From: Zygnema cylindricum
Taxonomy: Eukaryota > Streptophyta > Zygnematophyceae > Zygnematales > Zygnemataceae
Length of the DNA stretch: 64,000 nucleotides
Reading direction: 5' to 3'
NCBI GenBank assembly: GCA_037447655.1
Contig: JBBHKE010003155.1
Coordinates: forward strand, 341,664-405,663
The translations under genes were made by a program, and so were the position numbers. The notes under the pieces were generated by a model. That model had not been told where the DNA came from and did no database searches. It saw nothing but the letters and a program-made list of their open reading frames with translations. This document shows positions 10,327-22,364 of the stretch, piece by piece; the stretch's first letter is position 1; the number at the start of each line of letters is the position of its first letter.

Positions 10327-12302
10327 TTGATAAAAGACATCGTTGTAATGAATGAAGTAAAGTTTATTGATCCATTCAAAAATATCAAAGAAGTAAAAAT
10401 CAGATTTGAACCGGGTCAGTTTTTTGACTTCGACTTTGGAAATGAAAAAAAGGAAGACGAGGAGAAGGAACAATTTGCACATATACCAAAAGAGAAGGAC
10501 GAAAAGACAATATCCAAAGAAACGCCACAATGCGAAGTGGAAACCGACGAGGAACTTGATCAACTACTGGAATTGGAAGATAGGGGAGTTGAAAATCTTC
10601 CTAAACGAAATCCGAGGATGCCTTCTATACTTGCGTCAGATTTTAAAGGAGGGAGAAGAAGTAGTAAACGGCTTCAAGAAAGACAAGTAAATAACCAACT
10701 TACAAAGATGTCTCACCTAGATGAACCTAAGACATACTTAGAGGCCATAAATACCCCAGAGAGCAACCGGTGGATCACTGCAATTAATGAAGAAATGGCT
10801 TCCATCATGGAAGCCAATACATGGGAGTTAGTAGACTGTCAACTTGATCAAAAACCGATAGGATGTAAGTGGGTTTTTAAGCTTAAACTAAACCCAGATA
10901 ACTCTTTTGAAAGATATAAAGCTAGGTTGGTTGCTAAAGGTTATACTGAGAAAGAAGGAATAGACTATGAAGAAACCTTTGCACCGGTAGTCAGATTTCC
11001 TTCTGTCAGAAACTTTTTAAGTATACTTGCAGTAGAGGATATGGAAATACATAAGATGGATATTAAAACCGCCTTCTTACACGGAGAGTTAGAAGAAGAA
11101 ATCTACATGAGGCAACCCGAGGATTTGTGGAAAGTTGAGAAGAAAGCTAGGTGTGCAAACTGGTGAAATCACTTTATGGCGTTAAGGAAGCCCCGCGGCA
11201 GTGAAACATAAAATTAGATGAATTTTTGATATGTTTGGGATACATTAGAATAAGTTCAGATCAATCTATATATATATATATATTTGAGGATGAAAATGGA
11301 GTGATATTTATTGCTATTCATGTTGATGATTTGTTATTATTAAGCAAGTCTATAGATATGATTAACAAACTCAAACATGTTATGAGAAGTCGGTTGCACA
11401 TGAAAGATCTCGGCGAAGCAAAATATATTTTGGAGATTCAAATGGAGAGAGATAGAGGGAATAAAGTTATAAGACTCACTCACAAACAAGCTATCAGTAA
11501 TATGCTAGGAAATTTTCAGGTGGAGAAAGCAAATGGGTGTACCACTCCCATGGATCTAAAGAAAGTATCGGAGGGGAGTGAACAAGGAGGGATATTGATT
11601 TTGAATGATGAGATGGATGAGGAAGAAAAGAGGTTTATGGAAGGAATTCCTTATCGGAAAATCGTTGGCAGTTTAATTTACTTTACTATTTTTACTCGTC
11701 CGGACAAAGTTGCAATTGTAGGTGTTCTCAATAAAAGTCTAAATGAACCCAGGAAAAGAGACTGGGAAGCACCCAAAAGAGTGATGAGATATTTGGCGAG
11801 AACAAGGGAATTATGGTTGCATTTTCGAGGGGAGCACACTGACATCACCACTTGGAGTGATGCCAATTTTTGGGATGTGCCTTTGAGACAATGTACAACT
11901 GGATATGTGTTGCAAATTGGATCTGGTGCATGCTGTTTGAGTAGCAAACAGCAGAAAGTGGTTCCTCAATCCACTATGGAGGCTGAGAACATGGCTTCGT
12001 GTGCTGCCACTAAAGAATTAATGTGGGGAAAATCTCTACTCGAAGAACGTGGGTTCATGAAATCTGGGACTCAGAATGTCTTTTGTGATAATCAAGCTGC
12101 TATTTCAATTGCAGCTAATCCAAAACCCCATTTCAAAGCTAAACATATTGATATAAGACTAAGCTTTGTCAAAGAGAAGGTTGAGATTAAAATAATTAAA
12201 TTGGTTCATAATAGTGATAAAGAGATGATTGCAAACATGATGACAAAACCGGTGTCTTCTCCTAAGTTAAATTTTGCAGAGAAAATTGTGGACTTAAATT
12301 AA
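10327..12302 (+). pseudogene. C1 reverse transcriptase and RNase H
   Basis: RT copies the element RNA into DNA, and RNase H removes the RNA strand. The first frame (10327-11166, 279 codons) runs from a charged linker to the RT fingers: PIGCKWVFKLKL, YKARLVAKGYT, FAPVVRFPSVR, DIKTAFLHGELEEEIYM. A frameshift follows, with stops at 11166-11225. The second frame (11226-12302, 358 codons) has the catalytic block IHVDDLLLL, then RNase H with TTWSDANF, STMEAENMA and FCDNQAAISIA. These keep the first acidic residue, the glutamate and the DN pair. A run of TA dinucleotides at about 11265-11284 has expanded inside RT. The stop at 12300-12302 is the natural end of pol. Confidence 0.88.
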
Positions 12303-12318
12303 AAGTTGACTAAGAATT

Positions 12319-12326
12319 CAGAGGAG
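12319..12326 (+). other. C1 polypurine tract
   Basis: CAGAGGAG lies immediately before the 3' LTR. The corresponding position before the left LTR (6983-6990) has an altered copy. Purine-rich tracts at this place prime plus-strand synthesis in LTR elements. Confidence 0.55.
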
Positions 12327-13226
12327 CGTTGAAAAAAAATAATTAATAATCAATTTTTAATTTAGACTCTATAGTAAAGAGAGGGAGAGAGTCACCGTAG
12401 GTGCCGCCATAGTCAGAAAGAAACACGGACAGGCAATCAGACAGATTGATAGATTACCAAAATGCTGCCTTTAGCAGGATTTGAACCTGGGTCTACAGTA
12501 CTATGTAGACGTACGCCTTATCCACTTGGGCGTTAACAAAACGATACACGTATATGGTTCGGTAATTAACTAAAGTGTTATAGAAACGTCACTATGACTT
12601 AAACAGACCAAAATTGACAAAACGGCATCTATAGTCAAACGCCGCTTGCAGACGCGAATCTAACCGTGTAAAATATATGATCGGACGGCCTTCGTCGCCC
12701 CCGCCAAACCCGAATGAATCTTCGGTGGCTTCCGGACAGCGTGGCGCGCTTTGCCACGTGGCGAAACATCATTGAACGCCGGGAAAGATGGGAGGAGGAA
12801 CGATGGCTCCCAAGTTGACAAGTGTCAACCAGAAGGCCATGTTGTACAATGGCCATACAAGAAGTACAATCGGCCACTCTACCTTCTTGTACTATACACT
12901 TTTTTGATAGGCCTAGGGTAGAATAGTAGGTAGTTATGAGTAGGAGTTAAGGGACTTAGCGTATTTGAGGCGCCTCTCTCGAGGTGACCTTTTGTATTTA
13001 TATGCCATCGTTGGCCTGCCATAAGTTACTGCTCAAGGGAGCAAATTCATTGATTCTTTTTGCGTTTGACTCCGGGGAGTCTTGTCCTCACAAGGGTGAG
13101 GGTGGTCAGAATATTTGTGTGCATGGGCGGCACTTATTAAGTGAGAAAGTGAAACGGGCAAATATTAGCCTTGAGGCTTTACAAAGGCTGCTAATTTTGT
13201 GGGTTAATAAAGACCACAGAATTTGA
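12327..13226 (+). repeat. C1 3' LTR
   Basis: It aligns with 6991-7917 from CGTTGAAAA to AATTTGA, so the terminal TG and CA are both mutated here. The TATA-like box recurs at about 12995-13004. G1 RNase H sequence resumes at once at 13227. The two LTRs differ by many substitutions and small indels, so the insertion is old. Confidence 0.85.
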
Positions 13227-14470
13227 GCCTCTGATGATTGGGCATCCAGAGCACGAGGTGTTGCTTAAGGGAATCCTTCAAAACTGAAATGAATTATGTT
13301 GATTTTCAAACCACTGGCACTCTTGCACCTTCTGCAATAACTAGTTCAAAGGCTGGGTATGACTGCTAAACTTGGGAATGAAACTCTGATAGAAGTTTGC
13401 TAGGCCTAAAAACCTGCGGAGGGCAAAAATGTCTTGTGGAGGAGGAAAGGCATCAATGGCTGCCACCTTGACCATATGGGGACCCACTTTTGCGAAGTAA
13501 CTTCATGTCTGAGGTAAATAACTTTCTGCACCCCAAATATTTCCATACCCGGGTGACATTTCAAGCTCGCTGCATGGAGGGCCCGGAGGACAAGAACTAT
13601 GTGATCCAAGTGTTCCTCGAAAGTCTATCAGAAGATTATAACATCGTCGACATAACACCTTGCAAAGTGAATTCCTCGGAGCGCCTCGTCCATGGCGCGT
13701 TGGAATTTTGTTGGTGCATTCTTCAGATCGAAGGGCATGAAAAGCCTTCATACAACTTGGACCCCGCCCAAAATGCTGTCCTTTCTCGGTGCTTTGACTC
13801 CATTGCGATTTGGTGAAACCCATTCTTCATATGTAGAGTGGAATAAATGGTAGCCTTCGCCAGCAAGTCAAAAATCTCTTCTGCGGTTAACATTAGGTAT
13901 CGGTCCAGTATGGTTGTTGTGTTGAGCATCCGGTAGTCTCCACACATTCGAAAATCTATTATTTTCCCAAACGAGTCTTGTTGTGTGGAAGGACGGTTAG
14001 GGACGCAAACCCATGGGGTCATGTACTTTCTTGCACTAATCCTGCTTCCACCAAAGTTTGTACCTTTACTGTGATAAATTATTTTTCCTTGAAGCTGAAT
14101 GGGTACTTCTTCTGCCACAAAGTTGTCGTCTCGTCTATCAAATCGATACAAAATGTGGTACCTTTGAAATGCCAACGTCTGTATCTGACCATGAGAACAC
14201 CTCTTTGTTCTCCTCTAACAATTTCAAGAGCCGATCCTTCTGCTGAGGGTCTAGCTGCTCTCCCAAGGTCCAATCCATCTTCCTGGGTTCCACCGCTGCC
14301 CATGCTTCCGGAAGCCTACGTTAGAGCGAGATGTCAAATTCTAACCCTACCTATGGGCTTACTTCTCCTCCTCTTGTTAGGACGATGCTGTGGACAACTC
14401 CCGCTAGGGTGTCCCCTAACCATCCCCCGCTCCCCCCCACTGAGGAATCCCTTGATCAGGGAAAAATGTT
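13227..14470 (-). pseudogene. G1 reverse transcriptase (broken)
   Basis: Ty3/gypsy RT and the start of RNase H. On the minus strand the blocks are WQKKYPFSFKEK (about 14090), FRMCGDYRMLNTTT (about 13940), KATIYSTLHMKNGFHQIAM (about 13830), a YVDD catalytic site at 13643-13654 (CYVDDVIIF), then FLGLANFYQSFIPKF near 13370. Several frame changes and a stop right after the YVDD block break it. It aligns with G2 at 30460-31430. It stops at 13227, where the C1 LTR begins, inside the RNase H connection. Confidence 0.85.
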
Positions 14471-14619
14471 GGGAATAGATACTTTTGATGATACAGTCTT
14501 TCTCCTTGCCTCTCTCCCCCCCTCATGCTGCAAGTTTGCCTGCACTCCGAACAACTTGGAGCTTGAAGGTAACTATTCCTTGTCTGAGGAAACTGTAGTC
14601 TCGAAAAGGCAAGAGAATA

Positions 14620-15296
14620 CTTCAACACCCATGTGATTGCATTCAGATCCATGCTGTGTCCGAGTAGGCCGCACCTCTAGAGATTTGAAATAACTTGTGC
14701 GGCTGTTGTTGCAGGTTGAATCCTATTGCTTGCTCTCGCTCCTCTACCGTCGGTGTTGTCCAAGCTCCAACCTTGGTGTGGAATATCATTCGTGCCGCTC
14801 CTTACCAGTATGCATGGCTGTTGGGGAAGGAAACCACTGTTGGCTGGGCTTGCCTTTGGGCCCCTGTTTTGTTGTACTGGAAAAACGGGGGACGATCTCC
14901 TTTTGTCACTGGAGTGGCCATCCGCCCCGGCCCGAGAATCTGTTGCAGACATATGTGTGGATTTGTTTTGTGGTTCTGTAAGAGTTGGTGGAGGACTAAA
15001 AGAGCGATTAGATTAGTCCAGTAAGCTGTAACTCTGTGATCCCTTGATCCCAGTTGCGCTGTATCAAAAACAAGTGGGGCCTGTAGAATCTGCGTAACTT
15101 GATTACAGCTGTTGGCAACCTGCTTTCTATTATCACCTCCCGAGTGAACATTCTCCAAGACGTACCCCATCGGTGTGTCTTTAAGCTGCTACAGTTGAGA
15201 AATCAATTTAATCATTTGAAAGAAAGTTCGACTTTCGTTGTCTTGATGTCCCTCACCTTTTCCCGCCAAAGAGTATCCTTGACACGGCCATCTTGC
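14620..15296 (-). pseudogene. G1 cytosine DNA methyltransferase, C-terminal half
   Basis: C5 methyltransferases transfer a methyl group from SAM to cytosine through a Pro-Cys active site. Minus-strand motifs in order: WPCQGYSLAG (motif IV; PCQ codons at 15287-15279), VLENVHSGG (motif VI; ENV at 15155-15147), DTAQLGSRDHRVTAYWTNL (motif VIII region, about 15065-15000), RMATPVTKGDRPPFFQYN, and EEREQAIGF (about 14746-14716) near the C-terminal target-recognition and motif IX/X side. A stop follows QLISQL and the frame shifts later. It is directly followed by RT, so the DNMT was part of pol. The N-terminal half is at 22365-22720, across C2. Confidence 0.85.
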
Positions 15297-16037
15297 TATT
15301 GTTTTTGGAAGGCTTTAAGTCTCAATAATTTAATATGACGACAGGAAGACAAATCCACAAGGACACGGGTCATCACTTAAAACACTGTTTCATGTATCTT
15401 GGTTTGACATTTACATCCACATCCTTGTCACCCATCAAGAGGAGACAACGCAGCTGCGATACAGCAACGCAGCTTCGACGCAGTGATAACAAAACAGCCG
15501 CAACAAAGTTAACACAACGCTACTGCGATTACATTTGATACGATCCGTACGGACGACGCAGCTACGGATATTAAAATATGATTCAATTTAGTACAAAGTA
15601 ACTGTGATAGATATGAATATAGTTAGATCAGTGGTAGCTCAGTGGTAGCTTGATAGATTAGTGTTAGCTCGGCAGTTTGACGTACCTCACAAGTACACTT
15701 GTATTATCGGTACAACACATGTATAAGACTTAGGACTTAGAAAAAAAAATTGCATCCAAGCTTCCAAGTAGTAAACTGCAGACAGTTTTTGGAAAACTTT
15801 TGAGTATTATGTCTAAGGTGTTGTCAAGTCAATTGTGCTGAAACTTTGGAAGTTGTCATGTTTTCTGCTACTCTATATTTTGATAGAATTTTTTGAGGTT
15901 TGGGTGCTTGTATAAGGTTTGATGAGCACTTGAAAACAACTGTTTTATAGGATTCGTGATAGCTTCTGAGAGTGTATCATGTCTACTTCGACTACTACTG
16001 TTGCTCCTCCAACTTTACCGCTGGTCGTAGAACGGTA
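15297..16037 (+). repeat. C2 5' LTR
   Basis: It begins TATTGTTTTTGG (TG mutated to TA) and ends GTAGAACGGTA. It matches 20353-20411 plus 21650-22364. It is rich in GCAGCTGC-like words at 15450-15500. An ATG-starting segment near 15979 belongs to the LTR, because it recurs in the 3' LTR at 22306. The bases after it (GGTTATATGC, 16038) begin like the C1 primer-binding site but then differ, so the primer is uncertain. Confidence 0.75.
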
Positions 16038-16047
16038 GGTTATATGC

Positions 16048-16900
16048 ATGTCATCAAGAATTCCAATATTTTCGAGGGAAAAGTATGTTTACTGGGCGGA
16101 AATGGTGGAGATACATTTTGAGAATGTCAATCTTTTGGACATATGGGATGGTTCGCTGGATGAATCTGATCGGTCATGGTCTAAGAAAAATACGCAAGCT
16201 CGTTCTATTTTGAAACTTTGTCTATCTGAGGATTTAGCTATGTCTCGGATAAAAATGAAAAAATAGCTGATATTTGGAAATCTCTTAAAAATGATTATGA
16301 AAAGGCTAATGTCCAAGAAGAACTCCTATTGGCTCGAAATATTTGGTACTATAAGTACACTGGAGGTACAATGGCTGAATAATCTATCACGTTTTGCATC
16401 CTTGTAGATGCACATGCTTGTGTAGGTGGGGAGTTCCCTCAGTTTCAACAAGCGGCATTGCTCATGATGGGTCTCCCTCGTAGTAATAAAGGAGCATCTG
16501 ATATGCTCAAACAAAAAGATAAAACTAGCTGGACTTTACAGTTAGCTATCAATATTTTGCTAGAGGAGGAAGCTACATCTAATATTCTCAATGTTGAGCA
16601 GGTAGAGGCTTTTAATTCAGACTTTGAGAGGAAAAGACAGTTTAATCAGCAAAGAAATCAGTTTAATCAGCTCGGACAGTTTAATCAGGGTGGGAATAGA
16701 CAATCCAACAATGCATAATTTGATTATTGTGAGAGAGGTCATGGATAAAATTTTTGTCCTAAGCTTAAAAAAGCTAACAATACAGGTTTATAGAGGTCGC
16801 GATGGCAACAAAGTCAATTTTACAAAAACTTCACGGGGCCTACATCTCGTGGAAATGCACTATGTTCAGCATCTTCATCACTCTAGGATGAGACTCTGAC
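16048..16900 (+). pseudogene. C2 gag (broken)
   Basis: Copia-type gag. The first frame (16048-16266) has the common start FSREKYVYWAEMVEIHF and RSWSKKNTQARSIL. A later frame (16458-16718) carries the region after LLMMGLPRS and a glutamine/asparagine-rich tail. The CCHC knuckle near 16730-16770 is destroyed: a stop and a one-residue deletion stand among the expected cysteines and histidine. At least two frameshifts. Confidence 0.7.
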
Positions 16901-16919
16901 ATTTTTTGAAGAGGATGAA

Positions 16920-18030
16920 ATGGATCTATTTGCTATGGCGGCAGCGATGGAGGGCGCGAAGAATCCTGGAGGGATAATGGATACGGGAGCGTCAACCCAC
17001 ATGTACTGGAACAAAGCCATCTTCAAAAATATGAAAACAACATCGGAGAAAAATATTTATTATGCTTGTGGAATGAGTGTTGAGACTCGTGGTGTGGGTG
17101 ATGTGTCTTTGCTAGTGGATGTGGAGGGCAAAACAACTGAAATAACTCTTTACAATGCCTTATTTGTGCTTGACTTTAAGAAAGATATGTTTTCTACATC
17201 CTTGGTAGAGAGTAAGGGCTTTGAGGTTAATTTGAAAAATGGAAGGGAGGTTGTTAGCAAAAATCGCAAAGTTGCAGTTATTGGTATTAGAGATAATAGC
17301 AAGATGTACCGAAAAGATATGGCTAATACCAAGGAGAATGATGTTCTGTACTTAGGTGTTTTGCATTCAGATGAGTTGTGGCATAAAAAATTAGGCCATG
17401 TAAATTATGATAGTTTGAAAAAAATGGTCCTTGCTGGAAAAATAGATGGTGTATCAATCACATATCAGCCGGTCAAAACAAGTGATGGCTGCGCTTTGGG
17501 GAAAATCCACAGACTACCATTTCCTAAAGAGTCTGAGCATCGGTCCACAAAACCTTTACAACAAATTCATTAGGATGTCTTTGGTCCTGCAAAGGTTCAA
17601 TCTGCTAGGGGAATGAAATATATAATCACCTTCACAGATGATTTCTCCAGGTTTACAAAAGTTTACTTCATGAAGGAGAAGAGTGAAGTGTTTGGTCACT
17701 TCAAACACTATAAATCATATGTTGAAAAACTTCATGATTTACCTATTTTGCAGCTCAGATCAGACAATGGTGGTGAATATACATCAAAAGAATTTGAAAC
17801 CTTTTTACTCGAGGAAGGTATAAGTCATCTACTGACTGTTCCATATTCCCCGGAACAAAATGGGGTGTCGGAGAGATTAAATAGAACTCTCACGGAGAGC
17901 TCTAGGTCGATGCTCGCGGATAAAAATGTGGATATGAAATTCAGGGCTGAGGCTCTAAATTGTGCGGTTTATATTAAGAATATGATAGGATCAAGATTAA
18001 TGATAAGATAAAGATCGGTAGACTCTACTC
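16920..18030 (+). pseudogene. C2 protease and integrase
   Basis: The 217-codon frame from 16920 has an intact protease site, IMDTGASTHMYW, then the GAG-pre-integrase block LWHKKLGHVNYDSL. One stop (17571-17573) stands where a serine codon is expected before DVFGP. The second frame (17613-18011) continues the integrase: TDDFSRFTKVYFMKEKSEV, RSDNGGEYTSKEFE (second Asp) and NGVSERLNRTL (Glu). The catalytic triad is therefore preserved apart from the stop. The C-terminal part after 18011 is shifted, with TPYEIWTGSKPDVSHFKVF still readable near 18030-18085. Confidence 0.85.
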
Positions 18031-18603
18031 CTTACGAGATCTGGACAGGTAGCAAACCAGATGTTAGCCACTTCAAAGTCTTTAGTAGTCAATGCTTTAT
18101 CTTGGATACGTCTAGGACAGATGGAAAATGGAAACGAAGGGTTTACCGGGTAATTTGTTAGGATATGATGATCACTCAAAAGGTTACAAAGTCTTTGTGT
18201 TTGAGAGGCAAAAAAAAAATATAGCAAGGAACATCAGTGTCAAAGATAGACTAGACTCGATAGACTTATTTCACATGACAGAGCAGCAAAAGCAGCAAAA
18301 AGTACAACAGTATGTCATATTAGATTGCATGCAAGAAATTGTCCTGCAGATACAAAATTCTTGGGTGGTAACTCTGGAGTCCGACGCTCTCCGAGTTCCT
18401 CAACAATTTTAGTTCTAACAAGACCAACAGCGGTCCATCCATACGGATTGCAACGAGCGCAATCAGCGCAATGCACGGCATCGAACGATCTCAGCCTCAA
18501 AATTTCCGAGGGGGGAAAAGATTTGGCAGCCGCCTGCTAGCAAGCTCTCACTTTGCCTACTCGGCAGTCTCAGGGGAGCCCTTGACCATCCAACAGGCCT
18601 TCT

Positions 18604-20152
18604 CATCACCGGAGCTTTATCACTAAATCGAGGCAGCAAACGACGAAATGAAGTCGATCATGAAGGCTCAAACATGGAAATTTGTGGAACTTCCTTCGTA
18701 CCGAAAAAGCGATCGGCAACAAATGGGTATTCAAGATGAAGTTAAATCTCAATAACACCATTGAACAATATAAGGCCAGACTTGTGGCAAAGGGTAATAA
18801 TGTAAAGGAAGGAATCAATTTTGAAAAAACAATCTCTCTGGTTGTAAGATTTTCGACAGTTAGGATTTTGTTTTCCCTAGCTACTATAGAGGATATGGAA
18901 AAAAATCATATGGATGTAAAGACAACATTTTTGCATGGAGAACTAGAGGAGACCATTTGTATGCAGCAGCTTGAAAAGTATGCAAAACCAGGAAAAGAGC
19001 ACTTAGTATGGAAGTTGCTTAAATCTCTGTATGGCTTAAAACAGGCCCCTAGCCAATGGAATCTGAAGCCTCATGATTTCTTGGCTAGCCAAGGATTTCA
19101 AAGGATAAAACTGATCACTCTGTCTGTGTTCTAAAAGGTGAAAATGGAATAGTGTATATAGCGGTGTATGTAGATGATTTACTATTAATTTGCGAATCAA
19201 TGGCTGAAATTAACAAAATCAAAATTGCTCTAAACTCACAACTCGAGATGAAGGATCTCGGTGAGGCAAAATATATTTGGGGTATTCAGGTAGAGAGGGA
19301 CAGAAATAAGAAAGTAATAAAATCGACTCAAGAAAAGGCTGTTGGAAATATGTTAGATGAGTATGGAATGCGGGGGTCAAAAGGATGTCTAACTCCAATG
19401 GAATTTTGGCAAAAGCTAGAGGGAGAAGAGACTGAACAAGGTGCCATTGTTAGCGAGTATTTAGAGTTAGGGGGAGAAGCATTCTATGACACAAATACCT
19501 TACAAACACATCGTGGGAAGCTTAATATATTTCATGAACAGTACCCGTCCTGACATTGCTGTAGCAATCGAGGTACAAAGCAGAAGTCTAGAGAATTCGA
19601 GAAAAATCTGATTCTGATGGAGCAATAAGAGTCTTAAGATATTTGGCAAGAACATCAGACCTCAAACTAACACTAGGCGGAGGAGAAGTAAAGCTGCAAA
19701 CATGGAGTGATGTAAGCTAGCCGACATCCCTAGACAGAAGTCCACCACGGGATTCGTTTTGCAAATTAGTAACGTAACATGTTGTTGGAGCAGCAAACTT
19801 CAAAAGGTTACAGTGCAATCGACAATGGAGTCAGAATATATGGCTGCAAGCTGGGCCCTCAAAGAACTCTTATGGGTAAAATCCATGATGTAAGAATTAA
19901 GATACATGTAGATTAGACCGCAGGTGATCTAGTGTGATTACCAAGCTGCCATTGCAATTGCCTCTAACCCAAGTCACCACTTCAAGAGTAAGCACATGGA
20001 TGAACAATTACACTTTGTAAGAGAAAAAGTTTTTTCTAGGGATATCAAATTATGCTCTCATCCAAATGCAAGAATGGTTGTTGATTTGCTTACTAAAGCT
20101 CTTTGTGCTCCCAAGTTGAATTATTGTAGGGATACAGTAGGATTGCGTGAAT
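18604..20152 (+). pseudogene. C2 reverse transcriptase and RNase H
   Basis: RT starts in the block before AIGNKWVFKMKLNLNN (about 18710), continues with YKARLVAKGNNVKEGINF and MDVKTTFLHGELEETI, and has an intact YVDDLLLI site (about 19167-19190) in the frame 19152-19553. RNase H (19560-20152) is in pieces: MESEYMAASWALKELLW, a DYQAAIAIASNP block (usual DNQAA) and the pol end LNYCRDTVGLRE before a TAG. Stops and frame changes are frequent after 19553. 18090-18600 is the variable linker between integrase and RT, without conserved motifs. Confidence 0.82.
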
Positions 20153-20352
20153 AGATAAGTAGCTCCACTCCGATACTGCTATACTGCGCTATGCCAAATT
20201 TATGATGTAATGGAACCAGGTGATTAGCTGCTATGGCAGCGCTACTATATTGCCATGATTCCGCTGCTATGGCAAGGCTGCTACGCTGCAATGCTGCGCT
20301 AAGTGTGACAACGCAACTACGCTGATACATTGAATCTAAAGCTCTAAAGGAG
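20153..20352 (+). other. C2 3' untranslated tract
   Basis: Between the pol stop and the 3' LTR lie irregular repeats of gctgctatggca-type words, similar in style to the GCAGCTGC-rich part of the C2 LTR. The last bases (ctctaaaggag, 20342-20352) are a purine-rich tract directly before the LTR start and probably serve as polypurine tract. Confidence 0.5.
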
Positions 20353-20411
20353 TGTTGTTTTTGGAAAGGTTTAAGTCTAAGTAATTTCATATGACGACAG
20401 GGAGACAAATC
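20353..20411 (+). repeat. C2 3' LTR, first part
   Basis: TGTTGTTTTTGGAAAGG is the LTR start with its TG intact. It matches 15297-15352 and breaks at the AAATC target repeat (20407-20411) of the LTR-B insertion. It continues at 21650. Confidence 0.8.
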
Positions 20412-21649
20412 TTTTGAAATTTATGTATTTTCTACGTTTGTATTGGAAAATAAAGAGTAAGTTAGCAAAGGCAACCTGCTTCTAGCTCAACTCTCTCTGG
20501 TCCCTTTTTTTGTTGCTATCATTGAAGACTAGAGAGAGAGCAAGAGCCATGGCTGTCTCAAGAGGATAGGCTAATTCGTAGTTTGTACTAAAATGGATAT
20601 GCCGAAATCAAGAATTGATCCTGGTACCTACCATCCTATAATACATTAGTTTTAGCCAATAGCTTAGAGTCAACGATGGCTATGTAGGATACAATAGGTA
20701 TTTATAAGTGTACAAAAACAGAATTCTAACCAACTAACAAATAACCAAAAACTGCTCTAGACCAGATTTGAACCAAGGTCTATGGTTATAGTTGTAGAGG
20801 TATGCCTTATCCAATAAGGCGTTGACAAAACGATAGAGGTATCGGGTTTAAATGGTATATAAACCTTGACGCAAAGGCTAATTAACACCAGACTAACGAT
20901 GGGGAATAATTCATGCATGTACGCGAATCTGAACCTTGTAAAATATGTTTTGATTTGACGGTCGGCATTGTAGCCGCCACGCGAAGTGAGCTTTTGGCGA
21001 CATTCCGAGATAGCGTCACGTGGTGCCACGTGGCGTCATGTTTTTTGATACCACAGAAGATGGGAGGAGGAACCATGGCTCCCGATTTGACAAGTGTCAC
21101 CTTGTACACCATGTCGTACAATATCCGTACAATAAGTACATCGCCCATTGTACCTTCTTGTACTATAAAATGTTCCTATTGGAATAGGGTTTAGTAGTAG
21201 GTAGTCGTGAGTAGGCAGACCAAGACTTAGTGATATTTAGGTACCTCTCTCTAAGAGAGCTTGTAACTATAAAGGTCATCTTTGACCAGCCATGACTTAA
21301 TGCTCGGGTGAGCAAATTCAGTGATTCTTTTTGCTGCGGACTCAAGGGAGTTCAAGCTACATAGGGGTGTAGTCGGTCGGAGTCTTTGCGTGCCAGGGTG
21401 GCACTTATTCAGTGGGAAAGTCAAAGTGGGGAATATTGTCCAAAACACATATTCAAGCTTTGCATTCTGTGGTGGAACATAGCACACAGCACACCGAAGG
21501 TCTTCTCTTCATAGGGGTGAAGGTGTATTGGGGTTCAGATTGTCGAGGGATCATTCATTTCGGTTTATATCAACTTGGAGTCGGCACTATCTAGATTAGC
21601 TTCTTTTGAATCTGCGAATTCTGTGGGCAATGGAACCCATAGAATTTCA
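20412..21649 (+). repeat. Solo copia LTR, subfamily B
   Basis: A 1238-bp LTR with no internal region, bounded by the 5-bp direct repeat AAATC at 20407-20411 and 21650-21654. Ends are TTTTGAAATT (mutated from TGTTGA) and GAATTTCA. It splits the C2 3' LTR. It is the same family as 153-1412 and is related to the C1 LTR in the middle (gatttgaacc, GTAC cluster at 21114-21170). A solo LTR arises by recombination between the two LTRs of an inserted element. Confidence 0.85.
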
Positions 21650-22364
21650 AAATCTACAAGGACATGGGTCATCACTTAAAGCACTGGTTCATGTATCTTG
21701 GTTTGACACTTACATCCACATCCACGTCACACATCAAGGGGAGACAACGCAGCTGCAATACATCAACGCAGCTGCGATATAGCAACTCAGCTGCGACGCA
21801 GTTATAAGAAAAGAGCAGCGACAATTTTAAGACAACGCAACTGCGATTACCTTTGATACGATCCGTACGCACAACGCTGCTACGGATATTTTAATATGAT
21901 TCAATTTAGCACAGAGCAGCTGAGCAAGATATAAATCTAGTTAGATTAATGATAGCTTAGTGGTAGCCAATGGTAGCTTGATAGATTAGTGTTAGCTCAG
22001 CAGTTTGACGTACCTCTCAGGTACACTAGTATCATCGGTACAACACTAGTATAAGACTTAGGACTCAGAACAAAAAATGCATCTTGACTTCCAAGTAGTA
22101 AAGTGCAAAAAGTTTTTGGGAATCTTCTGAGTATTATATCTTGAGTGCTATCTAGTCAATTGTGCTGAAACTTTAGGAGTTGTCATTGTTTATGCTACTC
22201 TATGATTTGATAGAGTTTTGTGAGGTTTGGATGGATGTATAAGGTTATGTGAGCACTTGAAAACAATTGTTTGATAGGATTTTTGATAGCTTCTGAGAGT
22301 GTATCATGTCTACTTCTACTACTAGTGCTGCTCCTCCACCTGCATTGGTGGTCGTAGAACAACA
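21650..22364 (+). repeat. C2 3' LTR, second part
   Basis: It continues the LTR after the insertion, starting with the second AAATC repeat, and matches 15350-16037, including the ATG-containing segment at 22306 and the terminal GTAGAACAACA. The following CCTGT is the C2 target repeat, and G1 DNMT codons resume at once on the minus strand. Confidence 0.8.

Larger units (their letters stand above)
15297..22364 (+). mobile_element. Copia element C2, inserted in the G1 DNMT gene
   Basis: Full-length but decayed: 5' LTR, gag, protease, integrase, RT, RNase H, 3' LTR. The flanking 5-bp repeats are CTTGC (15292-15296) and CCTGT (22365-22369), identical except for two C/T transitions. Removing the element and one repeat leaves the DNMT codons Val-Thr-Gly-Trp-Pro-Cys-Gln in frame, which strongly supports both boundaries. 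Its 3' LTR is interrupted by LTR-B. Confidence 0.85.

Noticed and set aside
15979-16036. ATG with a Ser/Thr/Pro-rich start as the C2 gag start
   Set aside because: The same segment recurs at 22306 in the 3' LTR, and the C2 target repeat follows it, so it lies within the LTR.
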